Of a stretch of DNA of 64,000 bases, positions 33,038 to 42,370 are shown piece after piece (the first letter of the stretch is position 1; every line of letters starts with the position of its first letter). Source of the stretch: CAVZTA01 sp963778025. Lineage in GTDB: Bacteria > Chloroflexota > Limnocylindria > Limnocylindrales > CSP1-4. The stretch covers positions 545,207 through 609,206 of the forward strand of contig CAVZTA010000003.1 in the NCBI GenBank assembly GCA_963778025.1. Reading direction: 5' to 3'. The notes under the pieces were generated by a model, which saw only the letters and a program-made list of their open reading frames with translations, made no database searches and had not been told where the DNA came from. The translations under genes were made by a program, and so were the position numbers.

Positions 33038-33542
33038 TTGACCCAGTACGTGTTCGACACCCGCCGCGTGATCCGCTACCGCTTCCCGACCCACACGAAC
33101 GACCTGATCATGGATCGGCGTGACGGCATCGGCGTCCGAGGCATTCTTCGTCGTCCTGGAGCCGGGCGAGGCACCGCCGCTGCACGTCCATGAGGACGCC
33201 GAGCAGGTCTTCTACATCCTCGAGGGCGAGGGGACGATGACCGTGGGTCGGGACGAAGCCGAGACGCGTGCCGCTTCGCGTGGGCGACTTCGTCCGCACC
33301 CCGCCCGGGACGTACCACGCGGTCCGTGCGACCGGCGCGGAGCGGTTCGTCTACCTCAGCATCGACTGCTTCACGGCCGGGCCACCGGCTGCCGAGCCCA
33401 CCTGGGACAGCCATGTCCGGGCGATGTGTGCGCTGAACGGCTGGGACTTCGACGCCGTGCGGCTCGGCACGGTCGAGACCGACGCCGGCGCTCGGCGCGT
33501 CGTGACGTCGCTCGTTCGAGCAGACCGGAGGAGCGCCCGTGA
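33038..33542 (+). pseudogene. cupin-domain protein with two apparent 1-base frameshifts
   Basis: Starting at TTG 33038, the protein reads TQYVFDTRRVIRYRFPTHTN in one frame. It shifts at about 33115 to SEAFFVVLEPGEAPPLHVHED (cupin motif 1, with H, H and E following in QVFYILEGEG). It shifts again at about 33265 to VPLRVGDFVRTPPGTYHAVRA (motif 2), continuing to a C-terminal extension CALNGWDFDAVRLGTVETD. Each shift fits one extra base. The exact stop is uncertain (TGA 33540-33542 is in the second frame). It is the first gene of the rightward operon and may be a sugar-acid isomerase or sensor. Confidence 0.65.
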
Positions 33543-33862
33543 TCAACCACTTCGACGACCTGGAAGTCCACCCCGAGCCGTATGCGGACTACCGCCCGGC
33601 GTTCGAGACGAAGCGTCTCAACGTGACGCACGTCCGCATCCACCCCGGCGACACGGTGCCGGCGCACACCCACCAGGACGAGGACCAGGTCTACTACGTC
33701 GCCAAGGGCTCGGGCTTCGTGGAGCTCGACGGCGTCCGCACGGACGTCAAGGCCGGCAGCGTCGTGCTCATCCCGCTGGGCACCGAGCACCTCATCACGA
33801 ACACCGGCTCCGACCCGCTCGACTACGTCTTCTTCGTCGTGTTCATCCCGGAGCGCCCGTGA
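33539..33862 (+). CDS. small cupin-domain protein
   Basis: A 107-residue single cupin. Motif 1 is GDTVPAHTHQDEDQVYYVAKGSG (metal ligands H, H and E) and motif 2 is AGSVVLIPLGTEHLITN (H). It starts at GTG 33539 with a GGAGGAG site and stops within the nagB start (GTGA overlap), so it belongs to the operon. Two different cupins in tandem before nagB are unusual. One could be an isomerase for the keto or uronic form of the operon's sugar, in the manner of KdgF-like pectin-degradation cupins; this is inference. Confidence 0.85.
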   Translation: MINHFDDLEVHPEPYADYRPAFETKRLNVTHVRIHPGDTVPAHTHQDEDQVYYVAKGSGFVELDGVRTDVKAGSVVLIPLGTEHLITNTGSDPLDYVFFVVFIPERP

Positions 33863-34632
33863 TCGCCAGCTCCCACGGCACGCTGCGGACTGAGGTCCTC
33901 GCCGACCGTCCGGCCCTCGGCGCCGCCGCTTCGACGTATGCGGCCGGGCGCCTCCGCGAGCTGCTGTCCGCGCAGGGCCGCGCCCGGGTGATCTTCGCCG
34001 CCGCCGCGTCGCAGACGGAGTTCCTGACGGCGCTGTCGGCCGCCGAGGGGATCGACTGGTCGCGGGTCGAGGCGTTCCATCTCGACGAGTACGTCGGCCT
34101 CACGCTCGGGCACCCGCGATCGTTCGGGACCTGGCTCGACGAGCACATCTGGACGCTCGTGCAGCCCGGCCGGATCGAGAAGCTCGACGGCGGCAGCGCC
34201 GCCGCGAACGGCCCCGACGCCGAATGCGGCCGCTACGGCGCACTCATCGACGACGGCGGCATCGACCTCGCGCTCATCGGCGTCGGGGAGAACGGCCACC
34301 TGGCGTTCAACGACCCGCACGTCGCGGACTTCGCCGATCCGCTGACCGTCAAGCCCGTCACCATCGACGACACGAGCCGTCGCCAGCAGGTCCGGGATGG
34401 CGCCTTCCCCTCGCTCGAGGAGGTGCCGCAGCTGGCGATGACCGTGACGATGTCGGCGATCCTCGCGAGCCGCGTCATCTCTGTCGTCGTACCCGGAGCG
34501 CAGAAGGCGACGGCCGTCGCCCGGATGCTCCAGGGTCCCATCGAAACCGCCTGTCCCGCATCGGCCCTGCGCCGCCATCCCGATGCGGTGATGTTCCTCG
34601 ACGAAGCGGCGTTCTCGGAGGTCGCTCGATGA
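33859..34632 (+). CDS. nagB: glucosamine-6-phosphate deaminase/isomerase
   Basis: A 257-residue NagB-family protein. EAFHLDEYVGL contains the proton-transfer Asp (about residue 75), and IGVGENGHLAFNDP contains the ring-opening Asp/His/Glu set (about 138-150). ALRRHPDAVMFLDEAA closes the protein. It should convert glucosamine 6-phosphate to fructose 6-phosphate and ammonia; related proteins act on other amino-sugar phosphates. It starts at GTG 33859 and overlaps both its neighbours by four bases. A separate nagA gene lies 9 kb downstream in the same direction. Confidence 0.9.
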   Translation: MIASSHGTLRTEVLADRPALGAAASTYAAGRLRELLSAQGRARVIFAAAASQTEFLTALSAAEGIDWSRVEAFHLDEYVGLTLGHPRSFGTWLDEHIWTLVQPGRIEKLDGGSAAANGPDAECGRYGALIDDGGIDLALIGVGENGHLAFNDPHVADFADPLTVKPVTIDDTSRRQQVRDGAFPSLEEVPQLAMTVTMSAILASRVISVVVPGAQKATAVARMLQGPIETACPASALRRHPDAVMFLDEAAFSEVAR

Positions 34633-35840
34633 CCGCCATCCGATCCGACGCGACGACGCTCGCGATCCACGGCGGGACGCCCGTCCGCACGACCCCCATC
34701 GGCCGCTGGCCGGTCTTCGGCCAGGAAGAGGAGGAGCTTCTGCTGAGCGCACTCCGCTCGGGGACGTGGGGCTCCATCGACGGGACGTTCGTGAAGCGCT
34801 TCGAAGAGGAGTTCGCCGACGTCCACGATGCCCGCCACGGGGTCGCCACGGTGAACGCCACGATGGGCCTGTCGATCGCGCTCAAGGCGATCGGGATCCA
34901 GGCGGGCGACGAGGTGCTCGTCCCGCCGTACACGTTCATCGCGACGGCGAGTGCCGCCTTGATGCTCGGTGCGATCCCGGTGTTCGTCGACGTGGATCCC
35001 GAGACGCTGCTCATCGACCCGGCGCTGATCGATGCCGCGGTCACGCCCCGTACCAAGGCGATCGTGCCCGTCCATCACGGTGGCTCACCCGCCGACATGG
35101 ACGGTGTCATGGCGGCCGCGGAGCGCCACGGACTGAAGGTCATCGAGGACGCTGCACAGGCGCATGGCGCGGCGTGGCGCGGGAAGCCGGTGGGCGCGAT
35201 CGGCGACATCGGGGTGTTCAGCTTCCAGTCCACCAAGCCGGTCAACGCCGGCGAAGGCGGGATGATGCTCACCGACGACGACACGCTCGACGAGCTGATG
35301 TGGTCGTTGCGGAACGTCGGTCGTCGCCGTGGCGGCGCCTGGTACGAGCACGTCCGCCTGGGCTGGAACCTGCGTCTCTCCGAGTTCCAGGCGGCCGTGC
35401 TCATCGGCCAGCTCCATCGGATGCCGGAGCAGCAGGCGCATCGCACCGCCTCGGCCGCCTATCTCGACAGCGAGCTCTCGCGCATCCCGGGCGTCGTGCC
35501 GGTCCGGGTGCCCGATGGCGTCACTGCGCACAGCTGGTACACGTACCACTGGCGGTGGCTGGGTGCCGCGCACGGCGGCCTCTCCAAGCCGGTCTTCGCC
35601 GAGGCGCTCGCGGCCGAGGGCATCCCGGTCTTCGCCGGCTACGTGCCGCTCAACCGCAACAAGGCCATCGTCGACGAGATCCGCCACCTCGGCGGACACG
35701 AGCCTGATCCGTGTCCCAGCGCCGAGCGCGCGGCCGCGGACGAGGTCATGGTGTTCAGCCTGCCCATCCTGATGGGCGGACGTGCGGACCTCGACGACGT
35801 CGTGGAGGCCGTGGCGAAGGTGGCTCGAGCGCGGGCGTGA
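34629..35840 (+). CDS. DegT/DnrJ/EryC1/StrS-family PLP-dependent sugar aminotransferase
   Basis: A 403-residue type I-fold aminotransferase. TVNATMGLSIALKA is the phosphate-cup region, EVLVPPYTFIATASA the family signature, and VIEDAAQAHGA carries the pyridine-contacting Asp. FSFQSTKPVNAGEGG carries the Schiff-base lysine (about residue 202), so the protein is catalytic rather than a dehydratase-type variant. It transfers an amino group to or from a keto sugar or inosose. Here it is coupled to a Gfo/Idh dehydrogenase (GTGA overlap), a pairing known from kanosamine (NtdA/NtdC) and aminocyclitol pathways. In a locus with nagA and nagB, a degradative direction is possible. Confidence 0.9.
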   Translation: MTAIRSDATTLAIHGGTPVRTTPIGRWPVFGQEEEELLLSALRSGTWGSIDGTFVKRFEEEFADVHDARHGVATVNATMGLSIALKAIGIQAGDEVLVPPYTFIATASAALMLGAIPVFVDVDPETLLIDPALIDAAVTPRTKAIVPVHHGGSPADMDGVMAAAERHGLKVIEDAAQAHGAAWRGKPVGAIGDIGVFSFQSTKPVNAGEGGMMLTDDDTLDELMWSLRNVGRRRGGAWYEHVRLGWNLRLSEFQAAVLIGQLHRMPEQQAHRTASAAYLDSELSRIPGVVPVRVPDGVTAHSWYTYHWRWLGAAHGGLSKPVFAEALAAEGIPVFAGYVPLNRNKAIVDEIRHLGGHEPDPCPSAERAAADEVMVFSLPILMGGRADLDDVVEAVAKVARARA

Positions 35841-36919
35841 CCGAGACCGCGCGACCCGTCACGTTCGGGATCGTCGGCTGCGGCGCGATCTCGACGCAGC
35901 ACCTCGAGGCGATCGCGGCGCTGGACGAAGCGCGCCTGGGCGGTGTCGCGAGCGCGTCGCTCGATCGGGCGCGCGCAGCCGGCGAGCGGTGGGGCGTGCC
36001 GTGGACGACGGACGTCGAGGAGCTCCTGGGTCGCGAGGACATCGACGCGATCTCGATCCTCACCCCATCCGGGCTCCACCCGGGACAGGCGATGGCCGCA
36101 CTGCGCCGCGGGAGGCACGTCCTGGTCGAGAAGCCGATCGCCCTGTCCGTCCCGGATGCGGAAGCGGTGATCGCGGAGGCACGGGCCCGCGACCTGACCC
36201 TGGGGACCGTCAGCCAGCGGCGCTTCGAGGGACCGATCGGCGCCCTCCACGACGCGGTGGCGGCCGGCGCCCTGGGCACCATCGCGCTGATCCTTACGGA
36301 GGGCATCTACCACCGGCCGCAGTCGTACTACGACAGCGCGGCATGGCGGGGGACGGTCGCGCTCGACGGGGGCGTGCTGATGAACCAGGCGATCCACATG
36401 ATCGACCTCGTCCGCTGGCTGGGCGGGCCGGTGGCTTCCGTGGCGGGACACGTCGCGACCCGGACCCATCGGATGGAGGCCGAGGACGTCGCGACCGTCT
36501 CGGTGCGCTTCGCCGACGGCGCGCTCGGCGAGATCGTGGCGACGACCTCGGCGGCCGGGGAGTCCCCCTCGGAGCTGCGGGTGATCGGGGACCGTGGCCA
36601 GGTGAGGATCTCGGGCGGCGAGGTCGTGGTGTGGGACGTGCCGGATCGCCCGCGGCCGGCCGCGGACGCCGCTGCCGATCACGTGCCGGGTGCATCCGGC
36701 GCGCCCGCCGGCGCCGCGCCGCCGGCGCCCAGCGCGACCTGGGGGACGACCGCGAGCGGCTACATCCGTCAGTACCGGGACTTCATCGCGGCCGTCCGCG
36801 AGCACCGTCCGCCGTTCGTGACCGGCGAGGATGGGCGGGATGCGGTCGAGGTCATCGTGGCCGCCTACGAGTCCAGCCGCACGGGCCAGACCGTCGTGCT
36901 GGAGCGAGTGCCGGCATGA
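35837..36919 (+). CDS. Gfo/Idh/MocA-family oxidoreductase
   Basis: A 360-residue dehydrogenase. The Rossmann motif is FGIVGCGAISTQH (residues 9-21), VLVEKPIALS gives the EKP lysine (about 96), and the catalytic region is LMNQAIHMIDLVRWLGG (about 178). A flexible Ala/Pro-rich loop near residues 275-295 is longer than usual. It starts at GTG 35837, overlapping the aminotransferase stop. It probably oxidises a hydroxyl of the operon's sugar or inositol to the ketone used or produced by the aminotransferase. Confidence 0.88.
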   Translation: MTETARPVTFGIVGCGAISTQHLEAIAALDEARLGGVASASLDRARAAGERWGVPWTTDVEELLGREDIDAISILTPSGLHPGQAMAALRRGRHVLVEKPIALSVPDAEAVIAEARARDLTLGTVSQRRFEGPIGALHDAVAAGALGTIALILTEGIYHRPQSYYDSAAWRGTVALDGGVLMNQAIHMIDLVRWLGGPVASVAGHVATRTHRMEAEDVATVSVRFADGALGEIVATTSAAGESPSELRVIGDRGQVRISGGEVVVWDVPDRPRPAADAAADHVPGASGAPAGAAPPAPSATWGTTASGYIRQYRDFIAAVREHRPPFVTGEDGRDAVEVIVAAYESSRTGQTVVLERVPA

Positions 36920-38221
36920 AGGTCGGCGCGGCCGTCGTGGACATCACGCCGCCCCTGGGTCATCCGATGGACGGGTTCGGCGCCCGCGTCGGCGGCGCGA
37001 CCGGGGTCCACGACCCGTTGCACGCTCGGGCGCTCGTCGCCGAGGGCAGGGACGGCACGGCCGTCGCGCTCGTCGTCGCGGACCTCCTGCAGATCGACCC
37101 GCGACTCCAGGCCGCGATCGCCGCCGACGTCCGGCGCACCACGGGGATCCCGCGCGAGCGGCTCCAGCTTGCCGGCACGCACACCCACAGCGGTCCCGCG
37201 TTCCCCGAGCCGTCGGACGTCGAAGCCGAGGTAGGCCGGCGGATCGCGTCCGCCGTCGACGAGGCGTGGCGCGGACGGCGTGAGGCGACGGCGGCGATCG
37301 GGGTCGGACGGGTGGACGGGATCGCCGCCAACCGGCGGCCGAACGGCGGGCCGGTCGACGATCGGGTCACGGTCGCCCGCTTCGACGATGACGCAGGAGC
37401 GGCCGTTGGCGACGCTCGTCAACTACGGCTGTCACGCGACGACGCTCGGGCCCGACAACACGCTGTACACGGCCGACTTCCCGGGTGTCGCGTGTGCCGC
37501 GGTGCAGGACGCGGTCGGCGGCATCGCGATGTTCACGACGGGCTCGCAGGGCGACGTGAACCCGGGCGGCTATTCGCCCGAGGGCAGCATGGTCGGCATC
37601 GTCGTGCCGTGGCGCACGTTCGAATCAGCCGAGCGATACGGCAAGGCGATCGGCGCCGTCGCGGCGGCGGTCCACGAGACGCTTCAGCCCGCTCCCTCCG
37701 AGCGCGTGTGGGGCACGTCGCGGGTCGTCGAGCTCGATCGGAAGCCCCTGCCGGCTACCGCCGCCGCGCGCGCCGCCGCCGACAAGGCGGCAGAGGCGGC
37801 GACCCTCGTGACGGGGGCGGACCTGTCGAGCGATGCCACGTACCACGCGCTCGTGTCGGCGGCGTACGCGGACCTCATCGCGTGCCAGGCCGAGGACCCC
37901 GATCGCGACAAGCCGGTCCCGGTCCGCATCAGCGCCCTGGCGATCGGGCCCCTGCTGCACGTCGGTGTGGGCGGGGAGCTGTTCGTGGGGCTCGGTCAGC
38001 GGATCCGCAGCGCGCTCGGGGACGACACCACGATGGTCGCCGCGCTGTGCGACGGCTGCGTCGGCTACGTCCCGACCGCCGAGGCGTTCGAGATCGGCGG
38101 CTACGAACCGAATGCCAGTGTCCTCGTCGCCGGTCAGGGCGAGCGGCTGGCCGACGCGATGATCGAGCTGGCCGCGGCCGCACCCGCGGCCGACCACGCC
38201 ATGACCTGGAGGACCGCATGA
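36916..38221 (+). pseudogene. neutral/alkaline ceramidase N-domain-like protein, apparent 1-base frameshift
   Basis: A protein of about 434 residues related to the zinc-dependent catalytic domain of alkaline ceramidases. The N-terminus reads VGAAVVDITPPLGHPMDGFGAR. The metal site is LAGTHTHSGPAFP (about residue 95). At about 37400 the frame changes; after removal of one base it continues RPLATLVNYGCHATTLGPDN (second metal histidine) and FTTGSQGDVNPGG. Short cytoplasmic proteins with this domain are common in sugar-degradation clusters of Planctomycetes and Chloroflexota, where an amide, not ceramide, is the likely bond cleaved. Start and stop overlap both neighbours by four bases. Confidence 0.75.
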
Positions 38222-38976
38222 CGACGCCCATCCACGAGTCCTACGGCCAGGAGGCGATCGCGCTCCTTACGCGCCTCAGCACCGAGGAGGGCGACGCGAT
38301 CCAGCGGGCGGGCAAGGCCGTCGCGGACCGGATCGCGGAGGACCGCCTGATCTACGTCATCGGACCCGGCGGTCATTCGCAGATCGGGGCGGAGGAAGCC
38401 TTCTCGCGGGCCGGCGGCCTGGCGTGCATCTACGCGTTCATCGATGACGGCTTCTACCTCGGCCACGGCGCCGGTCGGTCGATGCGCATCGAGCGGACGC
38501 CGGGCTACGCGCGCGCCCTCCTGGACGAGGTCGCGTTCGACTCCGGCGACCTGCTGATCATCGTCAACGCCTACGGCATCAACTCGGCGACCATCGACAG
38601 CGCGCTCTACGCACGCGAGAAGGGCATGACGTCGATCGGCGTCACGTCGCTCGCCAACCAGCGTGGCCTGCCGCCGGGTCATCCCAGTCGCCACCCGAGC
38701 GACCAGGACCTGTGCGACCTCGTCGACATCGTCGTGGACACGAAGATGCCGCTGGGCGATGCCGTGCTGTCGATCGACGGCGTGCACGAGATGGCGGGGC
38801 CCGTATCGACGATCCTGAACGCCTACGCCGTGAACTCCATCATGCTCTCGGCGATCGCGGAGCTCGCGTCACGCGGCATCGAGCCGCCGATCTGGAAGAG
38901 CTCGAACAGCCCGGGTGGAGACGAGGCCAACGTCGACATCTACGCACGCTACGGCCACCGGATCAGGAACTTCTGA
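38218..38976 (+). CDS. SIS-domain protein (UPF0309-like sugar isomerase domain)
   Basis: A 252-residue single SIS domain. YVIGPGGHSQIGAEEAFSRAGG (given in its two motifs) binds the phosphosugar, LLIIVNAYGINSATID is the second strand-loop, and TSIGVTSLAN follows. The arrangement is that of UPF0309 proteins (YjeT/phosphosugar-binding group), not of GlmS or MurQ. Such proteins isomerise, bind or cleave amino-sugar phosphates. It ends the first rightward operon; the second FadR-type promoter starts 19 bp downstream. Confidence 0.85.
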   Translation: MTTPIHESYGQEAIALLTRLSTEEGDAIQRAGKAVADRIAEDRLIYVIGPGGHSQIGAEEAFSRAGGLACIYAFIDDGFYLGHGAGRSMRIERTPGYARALLDEVAFDSGDLLIIVNAYGINSATIDSALYAREKGMTSIGVTSLANQRGLPPGHPSRHPSDQDLCDLVDIVVDTKMPLGDAVLSIDGVHEMAGPVSTILNAYAVNSIMLSAIAELASRGIEPPIWKSSNSPGGDEANVDIYARYGHRIRNF

Positions 38977-38994
38977 GCGCGATGACGGCTCCCC

Positions 38995-39033
38995 TTGCGC
39001 CGTCGATGTCGGGTGTTCTACTGTCCGACAATC
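38995..39033 (+). promoter_or_regulatory. second copy of the FadR-type promoter/operator, in front of the GntR gene
   Basis: TTGCGC (38995-39000), an 18-bp spacer and TACTGT (39019-39024) overlap the operator CTGTCCGACAA (39021-39031), whose TGTC-C-GACA core is a perfect palindrome and matches GTNNNACNA. Spacing between TTGCG and GACAATC is identical (32 bases) to the copy at 32966. It implies autoregulation by the GntR protein at 39060. Confidence 0.7.
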
Positions 39034-39059
39034 GCCAGCCCGCGAGGAGCACACCGTCG

Positions 39060-39851
39060 ATGCCCCTGCGCCGCCCGGAGACGCTGACGACCGCCGTCGC
39101 GTCGTACATCAGGGATGCGATCGTCCGGGGGGAGTTCAGTCCGGGCTCCCGGCTGCCGGAGGTGTCGCTGGCGGCGGACCTCGACACGTCCCGAGGGACG
39201 GTGCGGGAAGCCCTCCGCTCCCTGGCGGAGACCGGCCTGGTCCAGGTCATCCCGCGCCGGGGTGTCTTCGTGTCGCAGCTGTCGGTCCGCGCGGCTTGGG
39301 AGATCACCAGCCTTCGGGCGCTGCTCGAGCCATACGCGGCTCGGCTTGCGCTCGAGGCGCACGGCGCAGAGCCCGCGATGCAGCGCGAGGTCTGCGATGC
39401 CTTCCAGGTCCTGCACGACGCGGTCGCGACCGGGGATCCGGAGATCGTGGCCGATGCCGACGTCGGGTTCCACCGCGCCGTGTTCCAGCGCTGCGGTCAC
39501 GAGATGCTGCTCGGGCAGCTGGAGTCGCTCCAGGTCCTGTCCCGGCGCATCGTCCTGACCAACCAGCTGTGGTCCGCCGATGCCCCGACGCTCATCGCGC
39601 AGCACGAGCCGATCGCCGCCGCCGTGGAGCTGTGCGATCCGGAGCTGCTCGAGGGGGCGGTGCGGACGCACGTGATCGAGGGCGGTGAGCTGCTGATGAC
39701 CCGGATGGCGCCACTCGACTCGCATCGGGAGCGCAGGCCGGACGCGCATACATTCGGGCTCGGACGGTGGCCGTCCGGCACGATCCCGCATCCGCGCCGC
39801 ACCGCGGACGCGGGACGACTTCGTCAGGGGACCGATCGAGAGGTGGGATGA
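39060..39851 (+). CDS. GntR-family regulator, FadR subfamily (FCD domain)
   Basis: A 263-residue regulator. The winged helix spans residues 10-75: AVASYIRDAIVRGEFSPGSRL, LAADLDTSRGTVREALRSLAE and LVQVIPRRGVFV. A helical FCD domain (about 80-225) includes LRALLEPYAARLALE, DADVGFHRAVFQRCG with Asp and His ligand positions, and a final AVRTHVIEGGELL. FCD domains bind carboxylates or sugar acids, often with a metal. ATG 39060 is preferred to an upstream ATG at 38982 because the promoter and operator lie between them. The 35-residue tail after the domain is poorly conserved. Its likely targets are the two sites at 32992 and 39021. Confidence 0.9.
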   Translation: MPLRRPETLTTAVASYIRDAIVRGEFSPGSRLPEVSLAADLDTSRGTVREALRSLAETGLVQVIPRRGVFVSQLSVRAAWEITSLRALLEPYAARLALEAHGAEPAMQREVCDAFQVLHDAVATGDPEIVADADVGFHRAVFQRCGHEMLLGQLESLQVLSRRIVLTNQLWSADAPTLIAQHEPIAAAVELCDPELLEGAVRTHVIEGGELLMTRMAPLDSHRERRPDAHTFGLGRWPSGTIPHPRRTADAGRLRQGTDREVG

Positions 39852-39937
39852 GCAAGTACGACGATCGAGGCGGCATCACGCCGCACAAGGAGTCGCTGCC
39901 GGGCTGGCTGGTCCCGGCACCACGGAGGAGGAGCGGC

Positions 39938-41365
39938 ATGCAGCAACATCAGGGATGGCGGCGGAGGCTCGCCCTGGGGGCGGTGGTCGCCCTGGCGATC
40001 GGGGCGTGCAGCCCAGGCGCCAGCACAGCACCGAGCGCGAGCACCGCGGCGGCAGCTCCGCGGCACCGAGCGCCAGCACCGCCGCGAGCGGCTCGCCCGC
40101 GGCGAGCGGCTCGCCCGCGGCGAGCCCATCCGCAGCGGGCAACGCCTGCGGCGACGCGCCGGTCACGCTGAACATCTGGGGCGGCTATCCGGAGATGGAT
40201 GCCGTCTACAAGAAGGCCGGCGAGGCGTACACGGCGCTGCACCCGAACGTCTCGTTCACGGTCTTCAGCACCGACCTCCGCGGGTACGAGCAGAAGCTCA
40301 CGACGGCCCTGCCGTCGAACACCGCGGGTGACGTCGTCATCCGGACGGCGAACTTCCTCGCCCGGTTCATCGACCAGGGCCTGCTCGCCCCGATCCCGGA
40401 CGACATCCTGTCGACGATCAAGGCGCCGACGTACAAGGACATCACCATCGCGGACGCCTCCTACAACGACAAGATCGTCGGCGTCCCCGAGTTCATCTCC
40501 GGCACCGCGCTCTACTACAACAAGGACATGTTCGCCGACGCCGGGATCGCGAACCCGCCGACGACGATGGACGAGCTGTGGGCCGATGCCAAGAAGCTCG
40601 CCGTCGTCGACGCGAGCGGCAACGTCACCCGCTCCGGCCACAGCTTCCGCCTCTCCGGGCAGGGCAGCGGCGTCGCCGAGAAGTTCGGCATCCTGCTCCT
40701 CCAGTACGGGCATCAGCTGCTGAAGGAGACCTCGCCCGGCCACTGGGCCGCCGACTACAACGGTCCGGATGGCGTCAAGCTCTTCCAGATCTACGTCGAC
40801 TCCCTGCGGGACAAGATCGACTCACCGAACATCGACCACGACGCGAAGGCGTTCGAGACGAAGGCGACCGCGATGTTCGCGCGCGAGCCGTGGGTCGTCG
40901 CGGACATCGCCACGAATGCGCCCGACCTCGTCGGTCACTACGGCAGCATCTCGCTTGCCGGCCGGCGAGTGGACCAGCACCGAGACGATGTTCGTCCCGG
41001 CGTCCGCACCGAACGCCGCCTGCTCGTGGGACTTCATCAAGTTCCTCACCGATCCGGAGCAGCAGCTGACCATCCCGCCGATCGCCGGCTGGCTGCCGGC
41101 GCGCGCGGACCTCGACCTCACCGACTTCCTGGCGGCGAACCCGGGCTACGAGGGCTTCCTCAAGAAGCCGGACGGCATGAACTTCGTCCTGACCCCGCCG
41201 ATCGCCGAGTTCGACGAGCTCGAGACCAAGTTGGCGACCCATCTCGTGGACGGCTACGCCGACTACGCGAATCTCGCCGGTCAGCCCGACAAGATCCAGG
41301 CCCTGCTGAATACGTGGGCCGACGAGACCAACCAGATCCTGGCCACCAACGGCCACGGAAGCTGA
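39938..41365 (+). pseudogene. sugar ABC transporter substrate-binding lipoprotein, two apparent frameshifts
   Basis: The signal sequence WRRRLALGAVVALAIGACSPG ends in a lipobox (AIGAC), and a low-complexity PSASTAASGSPAAS linker follows. The frame changes within that linker at about 40055, and the mature protein begins APVTLNIWGGYPEMD. It runs through VVIRTANFLARFIDQGLLAPI and ISGTALYYNKDMFADAGI, as expected for an extracellular type 1 sugar-binding protein. One extra C at about 40961 shifts the frame again before EWTSTETMFVPASAPN and FIKFLTDPEQQ. About 475 residues in all. GGAGGAG precedes ATG 39938; an in-frame ATG at 39848 overlaps the GntR stop but lies before the signal peptide. Confidence 0.82.
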
Positions 41366-41431
41366 GGACCTGACGTCCGAGGGCGTCGCGGAGCGATCCG
41401 CGGCGCCCTCGACGCACATCCTGACCCAGCG

Positions 41432-42370
41432 ATGGCTTCGAGCTTGACCTCCCCGCTGGCCGCGGTCCGAGCGATCCCCCGACGACGGTGGGTCCGCTAC
41501 CGGTTCGTGTTCCTCGTGCTCGCGCCGGTCATGGCGCTGTTCCTCTACCTGCGGGTCGTCCCCACGGCCCAGGCGCTGCTGATGAGCTTCTTCCGATGGC
41601 AGCTGATCAAGCCGGCCGACAAGTTCCTCGGTCTCGACAACTACGCGAATCTGCTCAAGGACGAGAACTTCCGGCTGGCGTTCTTCAACACGACCGTGTT
41701 CGCGTTCTTCACGACGATCATCTCGGTCATCCTGGCGCTGCTCCTCGCGACGCTGCTCGCCCGCACCGTCCGCGGTCGGCTGGGCGCCGTCCTGGAGCTG
41801 ATGTACTTCGCGCCCGTCCTGGTGCCGTTCGTGCCGGTCACCCTCGGGTGGCGCGAGATCTTCAACTATCAGCACGGGATCCTGAACGCCGTCCTGGGCG
41901 TGTTCGGCGTCGCCAAGCAGCCGTGGCTGTCCGACCAGACGATGGCCATGGTGGCCGTGATCATCCTGTCCGTCTGGAAGCAGCTCGGCTACAACATGAT
42001 CATCCTGCTCGTCGGGATGCGCGCCATCCCGCGCATCTATCAGGAGGCCGCCGCGGTCGACGGCGCGAACGCCTGGCAGCAGTTCCGGCGGATCACGCTG
42101 CCGCTCCTGGCGCCCGTCACGCTGTTCGTGATCGTGATCACGACGATCTCGTCCTACAACGTGTTCACGCAGGTGTACGTCCTCGCCTCGGATGTGCAGG
42201 GCGCGCCGGGCAAGCTTGTGCGTGTGATCGTCTACGACATCTTCGAGAACGGCTTCCGCTTCTTCAACATGGGTTACGCCGCGGCGGAGGCCGTATACCT
42301 GTTCCTCATCGTGATCGTGCTGACGGTCATCCAGTTCCGCTTCCTGCCCGGTCGGGGGGTCGAACAATGA
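41432..42370 (+). CDS. sugar ABC transporter permease (MalF/UgpA type)
   Basis: A 312-residue inner-membrane permease with six main helices, the first at residues 27-47 (FVFLVLAPVMALFLYLRVVP). The EAA loop that contacts the ATPase is YQEAAAVDGANAWQQFRRITLPLL (given in two halves, about residues 205-228). Together with the binding protein and the 42367 permease it forms a carbohydrate importer (CUT1 family). No ATP-binding subunit is encoded in the window, so a shared MsmK/UgpC-type ATPase elsewhere must energise it. It overlaps the next gene by four bases. Confidence 0.9.
   Translation: MASSLTSPLAAVRAIPRRRWVRYRFVFLVLAPVMALFLYLRVVPTAQALLMSFFRWQLIKPADKFLGLDNYANLLKDENFRLAFFNTTVFAFFTTIISVILALLLATLLARTVRGRLGAVLELMYFAPVLVPFVPVTLGWREIFNYQHGILNAVLGVFGVAKQPWLSDQTMAMVAVIILSVWKQLGYNMIILLVGMRAIPRIYQEAAAVDGANAWQQFRRITLPLLAPVTLFVIVITTISSYNVFTQVYVLASDVQGAPGKLVRVIVYDIFENGFRFFNMGYAAAEAVYLFLIVIVLTVIQFRFLPGRGVEQ

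Noticed and set aside
33038..34632. One long fused cupin-NagB protein from the open frame 33268-34632
   Set aside because: The stretch between the cupin and NagB in that frame is a shadow of the 33539 cupin; NagB has its own GTG start overlapping that cupin's stop.
35782..36900. Upstream extension of the SIS-protein frame as a 1064-residue protein
   Set aside because: The extension is arginine-rich antisense-like text in the wrong frame of the Gfo/Idh gene. The ceramidase-like part is a separate gene that shares the frame by chance.
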